Below are positions 18,298-27,426 of a stretch of 64,000 nucleotides of DNA, in pieces. How positions within the stretch are numbered: the stretch's first letter is position 1; every line of letters begins with the position of its first letter. The notes below the pieces were generated by a model. That model did not search any database. It worked only from the letters and a program-made list of their open reading frames with translations, and was not told the DNA's origin. The position numbers were made by a program, and so were the translations under genes. Source of the stretch: Nostoc sp. ATCC 43529 (GTDB lineage: Bacteria > Cyanobacteriota > Cyanobacteriia > Cyanobacteriales > Nostocaceae); assembly GCA_003326205.1 (NCBI GenBank), contig LWTK01000094.1:62001-126000 (forward strand). The letters are read 5' to 3'.

Positions 18298-20400
18298 TTA
18301 ATTGTCGTCGAGCGCCGAGGAACGACGGCGGCGGCGACGGCTCGCTGTGGTGCTACTTGCATCACTTTCATCTACGTTCGCCACGGGTGTCGAAGGGCTG
18401 TCAGTAAACTCTGATGGTTCAGATGTGTCTTGGATTATCTCTTGGATTGAGGATTTTTGTTCTGGCTCAATAACTTTTGGTATCGGTATTCTGCTTGGAG
18501 TAAGTTCAGATGTTGCTCTTTGAGCAGTAATTGGTTCTGGGATTGATTCAGTTGGCGTCGTTGGCAGTTGGCCAGGCTGAATGACGTTAATAATCACAGA
18601 TTTAGGATTTTTAACTTCTTGCTCCAATTTCACCAAGGGAGAGATTCCCATTAAGGCAAACATATCTTGTTCTTGGAGTGTCATTTCTACAATCCTAATT
18701 TCCGGTGGTTCTACCACTGGTTTGACTGGCTCTGCCTTAGTAATTTTAGTGCGCTCTATTCTTTCACTCCAACCTGGCTTACCAAGGGTAGGTGAGGGAA
18801 TTTCTGGTGTTACTCCTAGTTCGGGTTCACCATCAAGGTCTAAGTCTGGCTCGTTGGCAAAAGCCAGTGGATTACTGCCAGTCCGGGCTTCATCTTTCCC
18901 ATTTAAACCGTTAATACCACCAATTCGACTGCGACGAGTGCGGGTACGACGTTTATTATCGTTAAGTTCTTGATAACTTGGATGATTAATCAGATTAAGA
19001 TTACTCAATTCCGAATCACCATCGAATAGTTCCCCAAATCCATCATAGGTTTCTCGTGGCTCTGGGATGCGAGCAGATGGCTGACGCGGTTCTCTGTGAG
19101 GTAGAGGAGAAACAAAACGCTCACGCTCTGGTATTTCTGTTGGTGTGGGGAATCGATTTTCGATTTCTCCAGGCAGACGCACGGTATGTCCTAAACCGCC
19201 ACAGGTGGGGCAAGTTTCACCAAACAATTCGTAAATATTTTGACCCTGACGCTTGCGAGTCAGTTCTACTAAACCGAGTTCAGTTAGTTGAGCAATCTGG
19301 GGACGAGCTTTGTCTGCTTTGAGTGCTTTATTAAAGTGTTCCAGAACTTGCAGTTGGTCGCGCCGCGATTCCATATCAATAAAATCAACGACAATCACCC
19401 CAGCGATATTTCGCAGACGCAATTGCCGAGCAATTTCTGTTGCAGCTTCGCAGTTTGTCCACAAAACTGTTTCTCTGGCTGTTGCCGATCGCGTAAAGGA
19501 ACCTGAGTTAACATCAATTACTGTTAATGCCTCAGTCGGCTGAATGATAATGTAACCTCCAGAAGGTAGATCTACCCTTGGTTTCAGGGCTTCTCTGATG
19601 GCGGCGTTAATCCGGAAGTACTCTAAAATTGGCGAGCGATCGCGATGATGATCGATTAACAGTCCTTGAGGTGTTTGGCCTCCACTCCAGTTCTGTAAAT
19701 ACTGCTTAACTCGCTTTAAACCAGTGCTGGAATCCACAACGATCCGATTCACATCTGCGCCGTACATATCTCTCAATACGCGCTGAATAAAATCATCGTC
19801 TCGGTTGAGAAGTGCTGGGGCACGGGTGGAATGGGCTTCCTGTTGGATTGCCTCCCATTGCTTTTGCAGCACTTCTAAATCTTCCATAATCGCTTCTTCT
19901 GGTTTGCCTTCTGCTTCTGTACGCACTAGCAAACCCATTCCCGCCGGTTTAATCAAAATTGCTAGCGCCCGCAAGCGGTTGCGCTCGCTTTCACTTTTAA
20001 TCCGCCGGGATAAATTTACGCCTCTGCCATAGGGCATCAGTACCACATAGCGTCCAGGTAAGGTGATATTACCCGTCAGCCTCGGTCCTTTTGTCCCCGT
20101 TGGCTCTTTCATCACTTGCACCAACACCTTCTGTTGTGGTGCTAATAGTTCTGTGATTGCCGCTGCGGTACGCTTTAGCTTTAATGGCCCCAAGTCCGTG
20201 ACGTGAATAAAGCCGTTGCGCTCTGGGTCGCCAATATTAACAAAAGCTGCATCTATTCCAGGTAATACATTTTCGACTACTCCTAAGTAGATATCACCTA
20301 TTTGATGATGACCCGTAGCAACAACCAGTTCCTGTATCTGATCTTCAGAAAAAACCGCAGCAATTTGGTGCTGCTCCGCGATAATAATTTGTTTTGGCAT
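18298..20400 (-). CDS. rne: Ribonuclease E/G
   Basis: Endoribonuclease for mRNA decay and rRNA/tRNA processing. The 700 residues hold an S1 domain near 35-120, the DNase I-like catalytic domain with acidic residues in VIDVNSGSFTR and VVDFIDMESRR, and the zinc-link CPTCGG near residue 405. A disordered tail rich in Pro/Ser/Glu ends in SRRRRRRSSALDDN. The RRRRRRSSA peptide is the known cyanobacterial PNPase-binding motif, so a degradosome-like contact is expected. The tail lacks the enterobacterial scaffold. Confidence 0.96.
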   Translation of the reverse strand: MPKQIIIAEQHQIAAVFSEDQIQELVVATGHHQIGDIYLGVVENVLPGIDAAFVNIGDPERNGFIHVTDLGPLKLKRTAAAITELLAPQQKVLVQVMKEPTGTKGPRLTGNITLPGRYVVLMPYGRGVNLSRRIKSESERNRLRALAILIKPAGMGLLVRTEAEGKPEEAIMEDLEVLQKQWEAIQQEAHSTRAPALLNRDDDFIQRVLRDMYGADVNRIVVDSSTGLKRVKQYLQNWSGGQTPQGLLIDHHRDRSPILEYFRINAAIREALKPRVDLPSGGYIIIQPTEALTVIDVNSGSFTRSATARETVLWTNCEAATEIARQLRLRNIAGVIVVDFIDMESRRDQLQVLEHFNKALKADKARPQIAQLTELGLVELTRKRQGQNIYELFGETCPTCGGLGHTVRLPGEIENRFPTPTEIPERERFVSPLPHREPRQPSARIPEPRETYDGFGELFDGDSELSNLNLINHPSYQELNDNKRRTRTRRSRIGGINGLNGKDEARTGSNPLAFANEPDLDLDGEPELGVTPEIPSPTLGKPGWSERIERTKITKAEPVKPVVEPPEIRIVEMTLQEQDMFALMGISPLVKLEQEVKNPKSVIINVIQPGQLPTTPTESIPEPITAQRATSELTPSRIPIPKVIEPEQKSSIQEIIQDTSEPSEFTDSPSTPVANVDESDASSTTASRRRRRRSSALDDN

Positions 20401-20799
20401 TCAATTTCCTCAAAAATTGGCAGCACTAACAGGTCTAGAGGTTTGTTGTATCAAGTCTGGTTAATTACTTCTAAAAGAAAACTCCTTGCATCCCCGTGTC
20501 TTTTGAGACAATGTTACAGCTATCATTGCTACTCCAAAGGAAGAACTCTTTAGCCTTAGCTCAAACTTCTTTTAACAGGTAGTTGCTACCCTACCCTCTG
20601 GGAACGCTCTTTGAGGGAAAGGAAACGCCAAAGGCAAACAAGTCGGGTAAACCGTTGTTAGCACATGCCTCGTCTTTGCGTCAGTTTTCATTTTCAATGT
20701 AATTCCAGTTCGATATTATACCTTCTATTTCTGTAAGCCTAAAAAGACGCTACTGGTAATAACAATCGTCAAGCAATTTGGGATTTTAGATTTACGATA

Positions 20800-20890
20800 G
20801 CGTAGCGTAAAGCATTCGGTATAGCTTCTCTACGAGGCCCTACGCGTAGCTTGCTTCCCCGTAGGGATACGCTTAGAGCGACGTAGGAGC
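20800..20890. repeat. Palindromic REP-like element, copy 1
   Basis: Dense in GCGTAGCG and CTACGC motifs; its core TACGCGTAGCTTGCTTC (20841-20857) recurs exactly at 21109-21125. Can fold around CCCTACGCG / CCCCGTAGGG. Confidence 0.7.
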
Positions 20891-21100
20891 GTCTTTTGGA
20901 TTGAAACAGACCACAACGGTAACAAGCTTAAGGATTTTAGATTGATGATTTAAGATTAGTTCCACCCATAAGGGTGGGGCATGAACGAAAAAAACCATCC
21001 AAAATCTGTCTTGAAAAGCTTTGACCGGAGATTTCCTCCGTTCAAATGCCAGTGTACAAAGGCAAAAACCCACCCAAACGACTGACTCAGCTTTTGTCTC

Positions 21101-21133
21101 CGACACGCTACGCGTAGCTTGCTTCGACCTAGT
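21101..21133. repeat. Palindromic REP-like element, copy 2
   Basis: Contains the same 17-base core as 20841-20857 and the palindrome GCTACGCGTAGC. Confidence 0.7.
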
Positions 21134-21266
21134 AGTACGCAAAATCTAAAATTGAAAATTGGAAGTCAACCTGAGCTTCTCAGTTAAATAGCTATTGGTA
21201 CTCTTAAGAGCTTTCACACGCTTGATTATTCCAGAACGGCTGCATATTCATATTGTTTAAGCAATT

Positions 21267-21365
21267 AAATCAACCGTCCGTGGTTGATTTCTGATGTAAT
21301 ACCCTCTTTGAAAGAGAGTTCTGAGTTGAAAGTACTAAATCCTGAGTCAACTTTTAACTCAGGAT
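21267..21365. repeat. Cluster of three small hairpins
   Basis: Perfect stems AAATCAACC/GGTTGATTT (21267-21290), CTCTTT/AAAGAG (21304-21316) and ATCCTGAGT/ACTCAGGAT (21339-21365). They could belong to an RNA leader or small RNA, or simply be repeat debris. Confidence 0.5.
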
Positions 21366-21395
21366 ATTTGATTTGAGAGTAACCTACTGAAGTCG

Positions 21396-21584
21396 TTAAC
21401 AAAAAAAAACTACTTCTATTTTCCATTCCCCAGATTTATCCTTAGGGTTATATTCAGCAAACCAGTTGCTACTCTGCCTGAAGTTGCTCTGGCCTGGGGC
21501 AAACTGCGCTTTGGCTTTGCGCGTCTGTGGGCGTCTAGAAGTCGGCATAGCCGACGGCAGTTGCTTTGACGGCGAGTTCTCCAA
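21396..21584 (-). CDS. Doubtful 62-aa open frame upstream of rne
   Basis: Translation contains SNWFAEYNPKDKSGEW, which looks protein-like, but the N-terminal part is encoded by repeat sequence (GTCGGCTATGCCGAC). No ribosome-binding site is evident. It may be a gene remnant; listed with low confidence so that it is not lost. Confidence 0.25.
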   Translation of the reverse strand: MENSPSKQLPSAMPTSRRPQTRKAKAQFAPGQSNFRQSSNWFAEYNPKDKSGEWKIEVVFFC

Positions 21585-21950
21585 AGGAGTACAACTCTAC
21601 AAGAGTAAGGCACTGGCTCTTAGGCACTACTGTGGATTAGACATTCAGCAGTTGTTTAAAAAGCATGGAGGTAGAGAACCTAACCGAGCCTGCTGTTCGT
21701 TACTGATTCACAAGGTAGCTATAGAGAGAGTGTGTGTTCTTTAATCTGCCTCAGTTTGTCTGGGATAAAATCCTAGAAGTTGCACTCTAAAATCTTTGCT
21801 TTCGCCCCCTGAATGCGAGGGTAGTGAACCAGCTAATTCAATGCAGCGCCAGAAAATTTCTCTTCATCTCATTCTAACGCAACCTTGCCAAAAATCAATT
21901 CCTATGATGTGCTATCTTATGACAACTACTAGCAAGTTGCCATAGAGGGA

Positions 21951-24656
21951 TTATACCCCTAAAAGTAGGCGATTGCGGTGGATGTGTAGGATTTGAAATT
22001 CTACATTAGCTACTGCCTCTAGCATAAACACGATTTGTTCGGGACGTAAGAGCCAACCATCTTGGCGATAGCTGCCTACATAACGAATAACAGATATAGA
22101 TTCTGCCATGTTTTTGCGGGTTTCTACCAATTCCAATTCAAACAAGCGATCGCGCAGATTTATTAACTGGCTTTTGCCTGACTTGGTTGTTTGCTCGTAC
22201 CAAAATTCGTCTTTGGCTTTAATGCTATCAATCCAGTTGTCCCATTGTGCAGGGGTCACTTCATTTGCTGCTGCCACAGTCATTAAATACTCTGCGGCTT
22301 CCAAAAGTTGGCTAGCGGCTTTCGCTTTTAAATCGATTTGCGCCACATTATATATAGGTATGTCTGTGGGCATTTCCCGAACTAGTTTTTCTGTAAAAGT
22401 ATCAACGGTCACTGGCATTGTTAACTCAAAATCCGCAATTTCACCGCTGCTAGTAGCTCCTAAAGCCAAAGCAGTGGCTAGAGAAATTCGCGGCATTGGA
22501 TGGAACCCACCAGTAAAGGCAATTGGCAAACCTGCTCGCCGCACAACTCGGTCAAACAAACGGATTAAATCAAGATGGCTCACCAAAGACATGTTACCTT
22601 GTTTACCAAACCAAACTCGTATTCGTTGTGTCCTAGTGGTGTTGGGGACAAATTCACCAGCAAATTTTGGCACAGCAGGTGGCTCAATAACAATATTATG
22701 GCCAAAATCAGTGCCACACACGCCACAATGAGAACAACCTTCAAAGGAGCAGTCGGGTACAATTGCAGCTGCTAGAGCGCGTTCCAAGTCTTCTTTGAGC
22801 CATTTTTTGTCAATCCCGGTATCTATGTGATCCCAGGGTAGGGGAGTGTCAAGGGAGTAGGTAGAGACGGGATTAATGGCGTCTGTATTGAGTGGGGAGT
22901 GCTCCTGTTTTTGAAATACATTCCATTCCCCGTTTTCAATTTGGCGGTACTTCCAATCTAGACCGGCTTGGGCGATCGCATCTTCCCAAGCAGTAAAAGC
23001 TTTATCTAAATTGTCATACCAGGAATCCATGCCTGCACCCAATTCCCAGGCGCGACGCAGTACTTTGCCCAAAGTGCGATCGCCTCGCCCAATAAAATCT
23101 TCCATTGCCGAAATCCTGACATCGGTAAAATTTGCCTTTGCTCCCTTTATCCGACGGAATTCTTGCCGCAGCAGGTTTTGTTTGCGCTTAAATTCACTGG
23201 TAGAAACTGAGTGCCACTGAAATGGCGTATGCGGCTTGGGAGTAAAGTTAGAAATTGTCAAATTAAAGCTTAGGGATTTTCTGCCTTTGCCCCTACACTC
23301 ACGCTGTAGCCAACTTACTGTTTCGGCAATGCCCAAGACATCAGCATCTGTTTCACCTGGCAAGCCAATCATAAAATATAGCTTAATTTTATCCCAACCA
23401 TGCTCCCAAGCAGTTTTCACTCCCCGCAACAATTCTTCATTTGTCAGACCTTTATTCACGATGTCTCGCATCCGCTGAGTTCCAGCTTCGGGAGCAAAGG
23501 TCAGTCCACTTTGGCGGATACCTCCAAGGATATTGGCAATATTTTCATCAAATCTGTCTACTCGTTGGCTGGGTAGAGTCAGAGAAATGTTTTCATTTCT
23601 TAAGCGATTTTTAATTTCCATCCCCACCGCTGGTAGGGATAAATAATCAGAACAACTCAAGGAAAGCAAGGAAAATTCATTGTAACCGGTTGCCCGCATC
23701 CCTTGTTCAATTGCTTCTACCACTTTATCTGGTTCTACATCCCGTGCTGGTCTAGTAAGCATTCCTGGTTGACAGAAGCGACATCCGCGAGTGCAACCAC
23801 GGCGAATTTCAATGGTCAAGCGGTCATGTACTGTTTCTACGTAGGGAACCAAGCCAATAGAATATGCGGGGATGGGGGTTGCAACTCTTCGCAGAATTCG
23901 TTTAGGGACATCTGGACGCAGAGGATGAACTGAGCCATCCTCTGCCATCTCGTAAAACTGGGGGACATATACGCCTGGGATCTGTGCCAAGTCTAGTAAC
24001 AATTCTTCCCGACTCAAAAGAGCTTTTTTGCCTTCTTCTAATACCAAACCAATTTCTGGTAGTAATTCTTCTCCGTCTCCAAGAGCGAAAAAGTCGAAGA
24101 AGTCAGCGTAAGGTTCAGGATTTGATGTCGCTGTCTGTCCCCCAGCAAAAATTAATGGGTAAGGAGAGGACGCGGTGACGCGGGGATGGGGAGACGCGGC
24201 GATATTTTCTTGATTCTCCGTGTCTTCGTGTCCCCCTGTCTTTGCGTCTCTTCTCTCTCGCCACGTTAAAGGAATTCCCGCCAAATCCAACATTTCTAAG
24301 ATATTAGTTGCACCCAGTTCGTAACTGAGACTAAAGCCTAAAATGTCGAATTCTGTTAGCGATCGCTTTGACTCTACCGCAAATAACGGTGTATTGGTTT
24401 CCCGTAGTTTGGCTGATAGATCTTGCCCTGGTAAGTAGGCGCGATCGCACAACTGGCTCTTTTGGGCATTCAAAATGTTATATAAAATGATGTGCCCTAA
24501 ATTCGATGCACCGACTTCATACACTTCTGGGTAGGTTAAGACCCAGCGTATTGTTGTCGTTTCCCAAGGTTTGTGTACTGCTAAGCGCTCGTTACCCAAG
24601 TAACGCCCTGGTTTTAAAATATCCGATGTTATTAGTTTTTCAACTGCAACAGCCAC
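21951..24656 (-). CDS. Radical SAM protein with fused DUF2344 domain (TIGR03960 type)
   Basis: 901 residues. An N-terminal B12-binding-like region (residues 1-230) is followed by a radical SAM core. Its cluster cysteines are in RGCTRGCRFCQPG, and FAPEAGTQRMR and FMIGLPGETDADV are typical. A cysteine-rich linker (CSFEGCSHCGVCG) leads to a C-terminal DUF2344 domain (LVSHLDLIRLFDRVVRRA) of TIGR03936 type. The family is widespread in bacteria and often sits near rne or ribosomal genes; its reaction is unknown, with RNA or ribosome modification suggested by context only. Residues about 133-165 are a low-complexity insert (GGHEDTENQENIAASPHPR) encoded by a GACGCGGGG-type palindrome. Confidence 0.9.
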   Translation of the reverse strand: MAVAVEKLITSDILKPGRYLGNERLAVHKPWETTTIRWVLTYPEVYEVGASNLGHIILYNILNAQKSQLCDRAYLPGQDLSAKLRETNTPLFAVESKRSLTEFDILGFSLSYELGATNILEMLDLAGIPLTWRERRDAKTGGHEDTENQENIAASPHPRVTASSPYPLIFAGGQTATSNPEPYADFFDFFALGDGEELLPEIGLVLEEGKKALLSREELLLDLAQIPGVYVPQFYEMAEDGSVHPLRPDVPKRILRRVATPIPAYSIGLVPYVETVHDRLTIEIRRGCTRGCRFCQPGMLTRPARDVEPDKVVEAIEQGMRATGYNEFSLLSLSCSDYLSLPAVGMEIKNRLRNENISLTLPSQRVDRFDENIANILGGIRQSGLTFAPEAGTQRMRDIVNKGLTNEELLRGVKTAWEHGWDKIKLYFMIGLPGETDADVLGIAETVSWLQRECRGKGRKSLSFNLTISNFTPKPHTPFQWHSVSTSEFKRKQNLLRQEFRRIKGAKANFTDVRISAMEDFIGRGDRTLGKVLRRAWELGAGMDSWYDNLDKAFTAWEDAIAQAGLDWKYRQIENGEWNVFQKQEHSPLNTDAINPVSTYSLDTPLPWDHIDTGIDKKWLKEDLERALAAAIVPDCSFEGCSHCGVCGTDFGHNIVIEPPAVPKFAGEFVPNTTRTQRIRVWFGKQGNMSLVSHLDLIRLFDRVVRRAGLPIAFTGGFHPMPRISLATALALGATSSGEIADFELTMPVTVDTFTEKLVREMPTDIPIYNVAQIDLKAKAASQLLEAAEYLMTVAAANEVTPAQWDNWIDSIKAKDEFWYEQTTKSGKSQLINLRDRLFELELVETRKNMAESISVIRYVGSYRQDGWLLRPEQIVFMLEAVANVEFQILHIHRNRLLLGV
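24162..24260. repeat. GC-rich palindromic repeat inserted in the radical SAM gene
   Basis: Left arm GACGCGGTGACGCGGGG-GGGGAGACGCGG and right arm CCGTGTCTTCGTGTCCCCC-TTTGCGTCTC are complementary in type. The same family lies inside mutM at 51527-51660. It is in frame and adds about 33 residues. Confidence 0.75.
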
Positions 24657-24815
24657 TATGCTATCTTCGAGCTACATTAATTACAGTTACTAAAACCCAA
24701 CCTTAGCATCGAATTAGGTCTTTCAACAAAATTTATCGTTGCAACTTATAACTCCTTTACATAAAGTCTGCTCTTTACCTAAAATTTGCTTGTTTTACAT
24801 TGCTTTTATATAAAT

Positions 24816-25145
24816 TTATGTTGCAGACAAGTCAGCTTCGCTTTCTAAAATTTCAAAAACTCTATCGAGCTGCGTCAGTTCCAAAATAATTTTAACTGAG
24901 GGAGCAAGATTGCAAAGTCGGAAACTCCTCTCTAAACCCAGAGCCAGTTTGTGTGCAGATAACAATGCCATCAACCCTGCGCTGTCTAAGGATTCTACTG
25001 CTCCTAAATCTACTACCAAAACAGAAATATCATTTTTTGTGAGTTCCGTGGTCAGATCTCGTTCAAATTCCAAGGCGTTTGCAGCATTCAAAGAGCCTTG
25101 TGGTTGAATAACCGCAATTTTGGGATACTGAAGCACTGCTTGCAT
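24816..25145 (-). CDS. STAS-domain protein (anti-sigma-factor antagonist type)
   Basis: 109 residues forming one STAS domain: VIQPQGSLNAANALEFE at the N-terminus and the phosphorylatable serine in VESLDSAGLMALLSAH (about residue 56). Such proteins release a sigma factor or other partner when unphosphorylated. No kinase or phosphatase partner lies next to it, so its pathway cannot be read from context. Confidence 0.9.
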   Translation of the reverse strand: MQAVLQYPKIAVIQPQGSLNAANALEFERDLTTELTKNDISVLVVDLGAVESLDSAGLMALLSAHKLALGLERSFRLCNLAPSVKIILELTQLDRVFEILESEADLSAT

Positions 25146-25614
25146 GGTTACATCCTATAAGAGTTATTGAAGCGTCAAGGTAAGAATTATTTGAACATAA
25201 ACTTTTTTTTGTTGCATCGACCATATGTCTTAGGTTTCTTTGCTGAATCTTTATTGCTTTAGTATGTCTGTTTAAAGATTGTCATAATTCCAGTTTAAAA
25301 TGTGTTCATATATACTTTTTTTTTATCTAAGTTCAAAAACAATCAACATAGACAGCAGTAAAACAGAAAAATTATCCGTAACTTTCCTGAGGAAACTTGC
25401 CTGGTGTATAACTTAAGCTAATTTAGCCAAGTTTTAACGGAAAGTTAAATGTCACACTTTACTGTTACTGATGATATTAGGCAAAATCACAACAAATTAT
25501 TTATCTAGCTAATTTAAATTGTGATCTATATCACTAATAAAGTAGTGTTTGATCGCTTTTTATACTTAGAAGTATCTGGAATAATTAATATCGTATAGAG
25601 TTGGGTTATTACTT
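25146..25614. other. Intergenic region with a CRP-like site
   Basis: AT-rich, 469 bases between divergent genes. Includes long T/A tracts near 25310 and the CRP-like palindrome described separately. No other gene seen. Confidence 0.55.
25520..25566 (+). promoter_or_regulatory. CRP/SyCRP1-like site with downstream -10 box
   Basis: TGTGATCTATATCACT (25520-25535) matches the cyanobacterial cAMP-receptor consensus TGTGATCTAGATCACA at 14 of 16 positions. A TATACT at 25561-25566 fits a -10 box, placing the site centre near -45 of the inferred start, close to class II activator geometry. The target would be the 66-aa gene at 25615. Inference from sequence only. Confidence 0.5.
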
Positions 25615-25815
25615 ATGAGAACTAGGTACGCTATTCGTAAATTGGTAGAAAAAGCTCTTGATATTAAAAAATTAACTCCTGAAATAGAAAATGAAATTAA
25701 CTCAGAACTAACGCAATTAGGTTATATTTCTGACGTTGACTACGAAGCTTTAGAATTATTGATGTCAGAAATGGATGCTGGTCGAATTCAGTTGGTTTCT
25801 AGTCTCGGATACTAA
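25615..25815 (+). CDS. Conserved small cyanobacterial protein of unknown function
   Basis: 66 residues, acidic overall and predicted mostly helical (LVEKALDIKKLTPEIENEIN, then YEALELLMSEMDAG). No cysteines, no membrane segment. The sequence resembles small conserved cyanobacterial proteins I recognise only as hypothetical. It is preceded by a candidate CRP-type promoter, which if correct would tie it to cAMP signalling. Confidence 0.75.
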   Translation: MRTRYAIRKLVEKALDIKKLTPEIENEINSELTQLGYISDVDYEALELLMSEMDAGRIQLVSSLGY

Positions 25816-26113
25816 TACTCTGTCTTTGGATATAGAGGTTTCCACTTATTAAGTGAATTAATAAATACTAAAGCAATCAAACTTTAAAATAGTTATGGTA
25901 GCTCCTGCATGGCTAAGGAAGAAACAGAATTCAGCACACATGAAGATAGATCCTTGTAAAGGCGCTCCTACCTGTGTACCTTCTTGAAATACAGCGCTGA
26001 TAATAAGAGCAAGATCGTTGGTTTTATTTTTATATGAGATTGATTATTTAAATGCTAAGGTGGCGTAAACTGTGCTAATGACCATCTAGATTGTGCATTC
26101 TTCATAAATAGCC

Positions 26114-27289
26114 ATGCAGTTCGCTAAACGCCTAGAAAAAATTCCTCCCTATCTGTTTGCTGAAATTATCCACAAGCAGAATCAACTCGTTGCTAAGGGA
26201 GTTGACATCATTAATATGGGTATTGGCGATCCAGATAAACCGACTCCTAATCATATTCTCCAGGTAATGCATGAGGCGATTGAAGATGCTTCTATGCACA
26301 ATTATCCGCCCTACCAAGGTACGAAGGAATTCCGGGAGACAGCGGTTAAGTGGATGGAAAATCGGTTTGGCGTGACAGGGTTGAATCCTGATACAGAAAT
26401 TGTTTCTTCAATTGGTTCTAAAGAAGCAATTCATAATACTTTCTTAGCATTCGTGGAAGCAGGAGACTATACATTAATACCAGATCCTGGTTATCCTGTG
26501 TATCGAACTTCAACAATCTTCGCTGGTGGTGAGTGTTTTACTATGCCTTTGAAGGCAGAAAACGGTTTTTTGCCTGATTTGAGTAGCATACCTGAAGAAG
26601 TAGCTCACAAAGCAAAGTTGTTGTGGATTAATTATCCGAATAATCCCACTGGGGCGTTGGCAACACTAGAGTTTTTTGAAGAATTGGTAGCTTTCTGCAA
26701 GCAGTATGATATTTTGCTGTGCCACGATCACGCTTACTCAGAAATGGCATACGATGGCTACAAACCGCCTAGTGTGCTGCAAGTTGCGGGTGCGAAAGAT
26801 GTGGCCATTGAATTTCACAGTTTGTCTAAGTCATACAATATGACAGGTTGGCGAGTAGGTTTTGTTGCAGGTAATTCTGTTGGGATTCAAGGGTTAGCGC
26901 AGGTAAAAACTAACGTTGATTCTGGGGTGTTTAAGGCAATTCAACAAGCAGCGATCGCAGCTTATTCTAATACCACAGAGGCAGAACTCCAAGCCATCAT
27001 GTCGGTTTACCAAAATCGCCGTGACATTATCATCAATGGACTGCAATCTCTAGGTTGGCCAATTCAGCCTCCTAAAGCTACCCTTTATGTCTGGACGCCT
27101 GTTCCTCAAGGATATTCCTCAATAGAATTTGTGAATTTGCTACTTGACAAATGTGGCATTGTTGTACCTCCTGGCAGTGGTTATGGTGCATGTGGAGAAG
27201 GCTTTTTCCGAATTGCTTTAACTATCTCTGACGAAAGATTGCGAGAAGGAATTCAACGGATGAGAGATGCTGGCATTCGTTATGTGTGA
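26114..27289 (+). CDS. PLP aminotransferase, LL-diaminopimelate aminotransferase-like
   Basis: 391-residue class I/II aminotransferase. Substrate and cofactor motifs: INMGIGDPDKPTP at the N-terminus, YPNNPTGA near residue 180, the PLP lysine in HSLSKSYNMTGWR near 240 and a C-terminal arginine in FFRIALTIS. It resembles the DapL group that makes LL-diaminopimelate for lysine and peptidoglycan. It differs from the roughly 410-residue main cyanobacterial DapL, so it may be a paralogue with another amino-acid substrate. Confidence 0.88.
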   Translation: MQFAKRLEKIPPYLFAEIIHKQNQLVAKGVDIINMGIGDPDKPTPNHILQVMHEAIEDASMHNYPPYQGTKEFRETAVKWMENRFGVTGLNPDTEIVSSIGSKEAIHNTFLAFVEAGDYTLIPDPGYPVYRTSTIFAGGECFTMPLKAENGFLPDLSSIPEEVAHKAKLLWINYPNNPTGALATLEFFEELVAFCKQYDILLCHDHAYSEMAYDGYKPPSVLQVAGAKDVAIEFHSLSKSYNMTGWRVGFVAGNSVGIQGLAQVKTNVDSGVFKAIQQAAIAAYSNTTEAELQAIMSVYQNRRDIIINGLQSLGWPIQPPKATLYVWTPVPQGYSSIEFVNLLLDKCGIVVPPGSGYGACGEGFFRIALTISDERLREGIQRMRDAGIRYV

Positions 27290-27292
27290 CTG

Positions 27293-27398
27293 GGGGCTGG
27301 GGGAGATGAGGGAGAAGGCAAGATGGGGAGAGAATTTCACCCCATCTCGCCACCACTTCTAACTCCTAATTCTTAACTCTTAACTCCTCACTAAACAG
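27293..27398. repeat. Low-complexity G-rich/C-rich inverted repeat
   Basis: GGGGGAGATGAGGGAGAAGG and GATGGGG are followed by CACCCCATCTCGCC and CTCCTAATTC/TTAACTCC units. The GATGGGGAGAGAATTTCACCCCATC segment forms a hairpin between convergent genes and could end both transcripts. Confidence 0.6.
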
Positions 27399-27426
27399 TC
27401 AACAGTCGGCAGTCAGGAATAATGCC

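Larger units (their letters stand above)
20401..21950. other. 1.55 kb repeat-rich gap upstream of rne
   Basis: Largest non-coding stretch in the window. It should include the rne promoter and a 5' leader (cyanobacterial rne is known for long autoregulatory leaders). It also holds two copies of a TACGCGTAGCTTGCTTC palindromic element, several hairpins at 21267-21365, a GTCGGCATAGCCGAC palindrome near 21540 and one doubtful small open frame. No tRNA, RNase P RNA or tmRNA signature was found. Confidence 0.6.

Noticed and set aside
20873..21142. 89-codon minus-strand frame upstream of rne
   Set aside because: Composed of palindromic repeat sequence at both ends; no protein-like pattern.
21414..21760. 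RNase P RNA, tmRNA or 6S RNA in the rne upstream gap
   Set aside because: None of the conserved RNase P or tmRNA core sequences is visible, and folding could not be computed.
27370..27392. Possible Yfr1 small RNA because of an ACTCCTCAC match
   Set aside because: It is part of the common TAACTCCTAACTCC repeat family, the following bases do not complete the Yfr1 core, and flanking stem-loops are absent.
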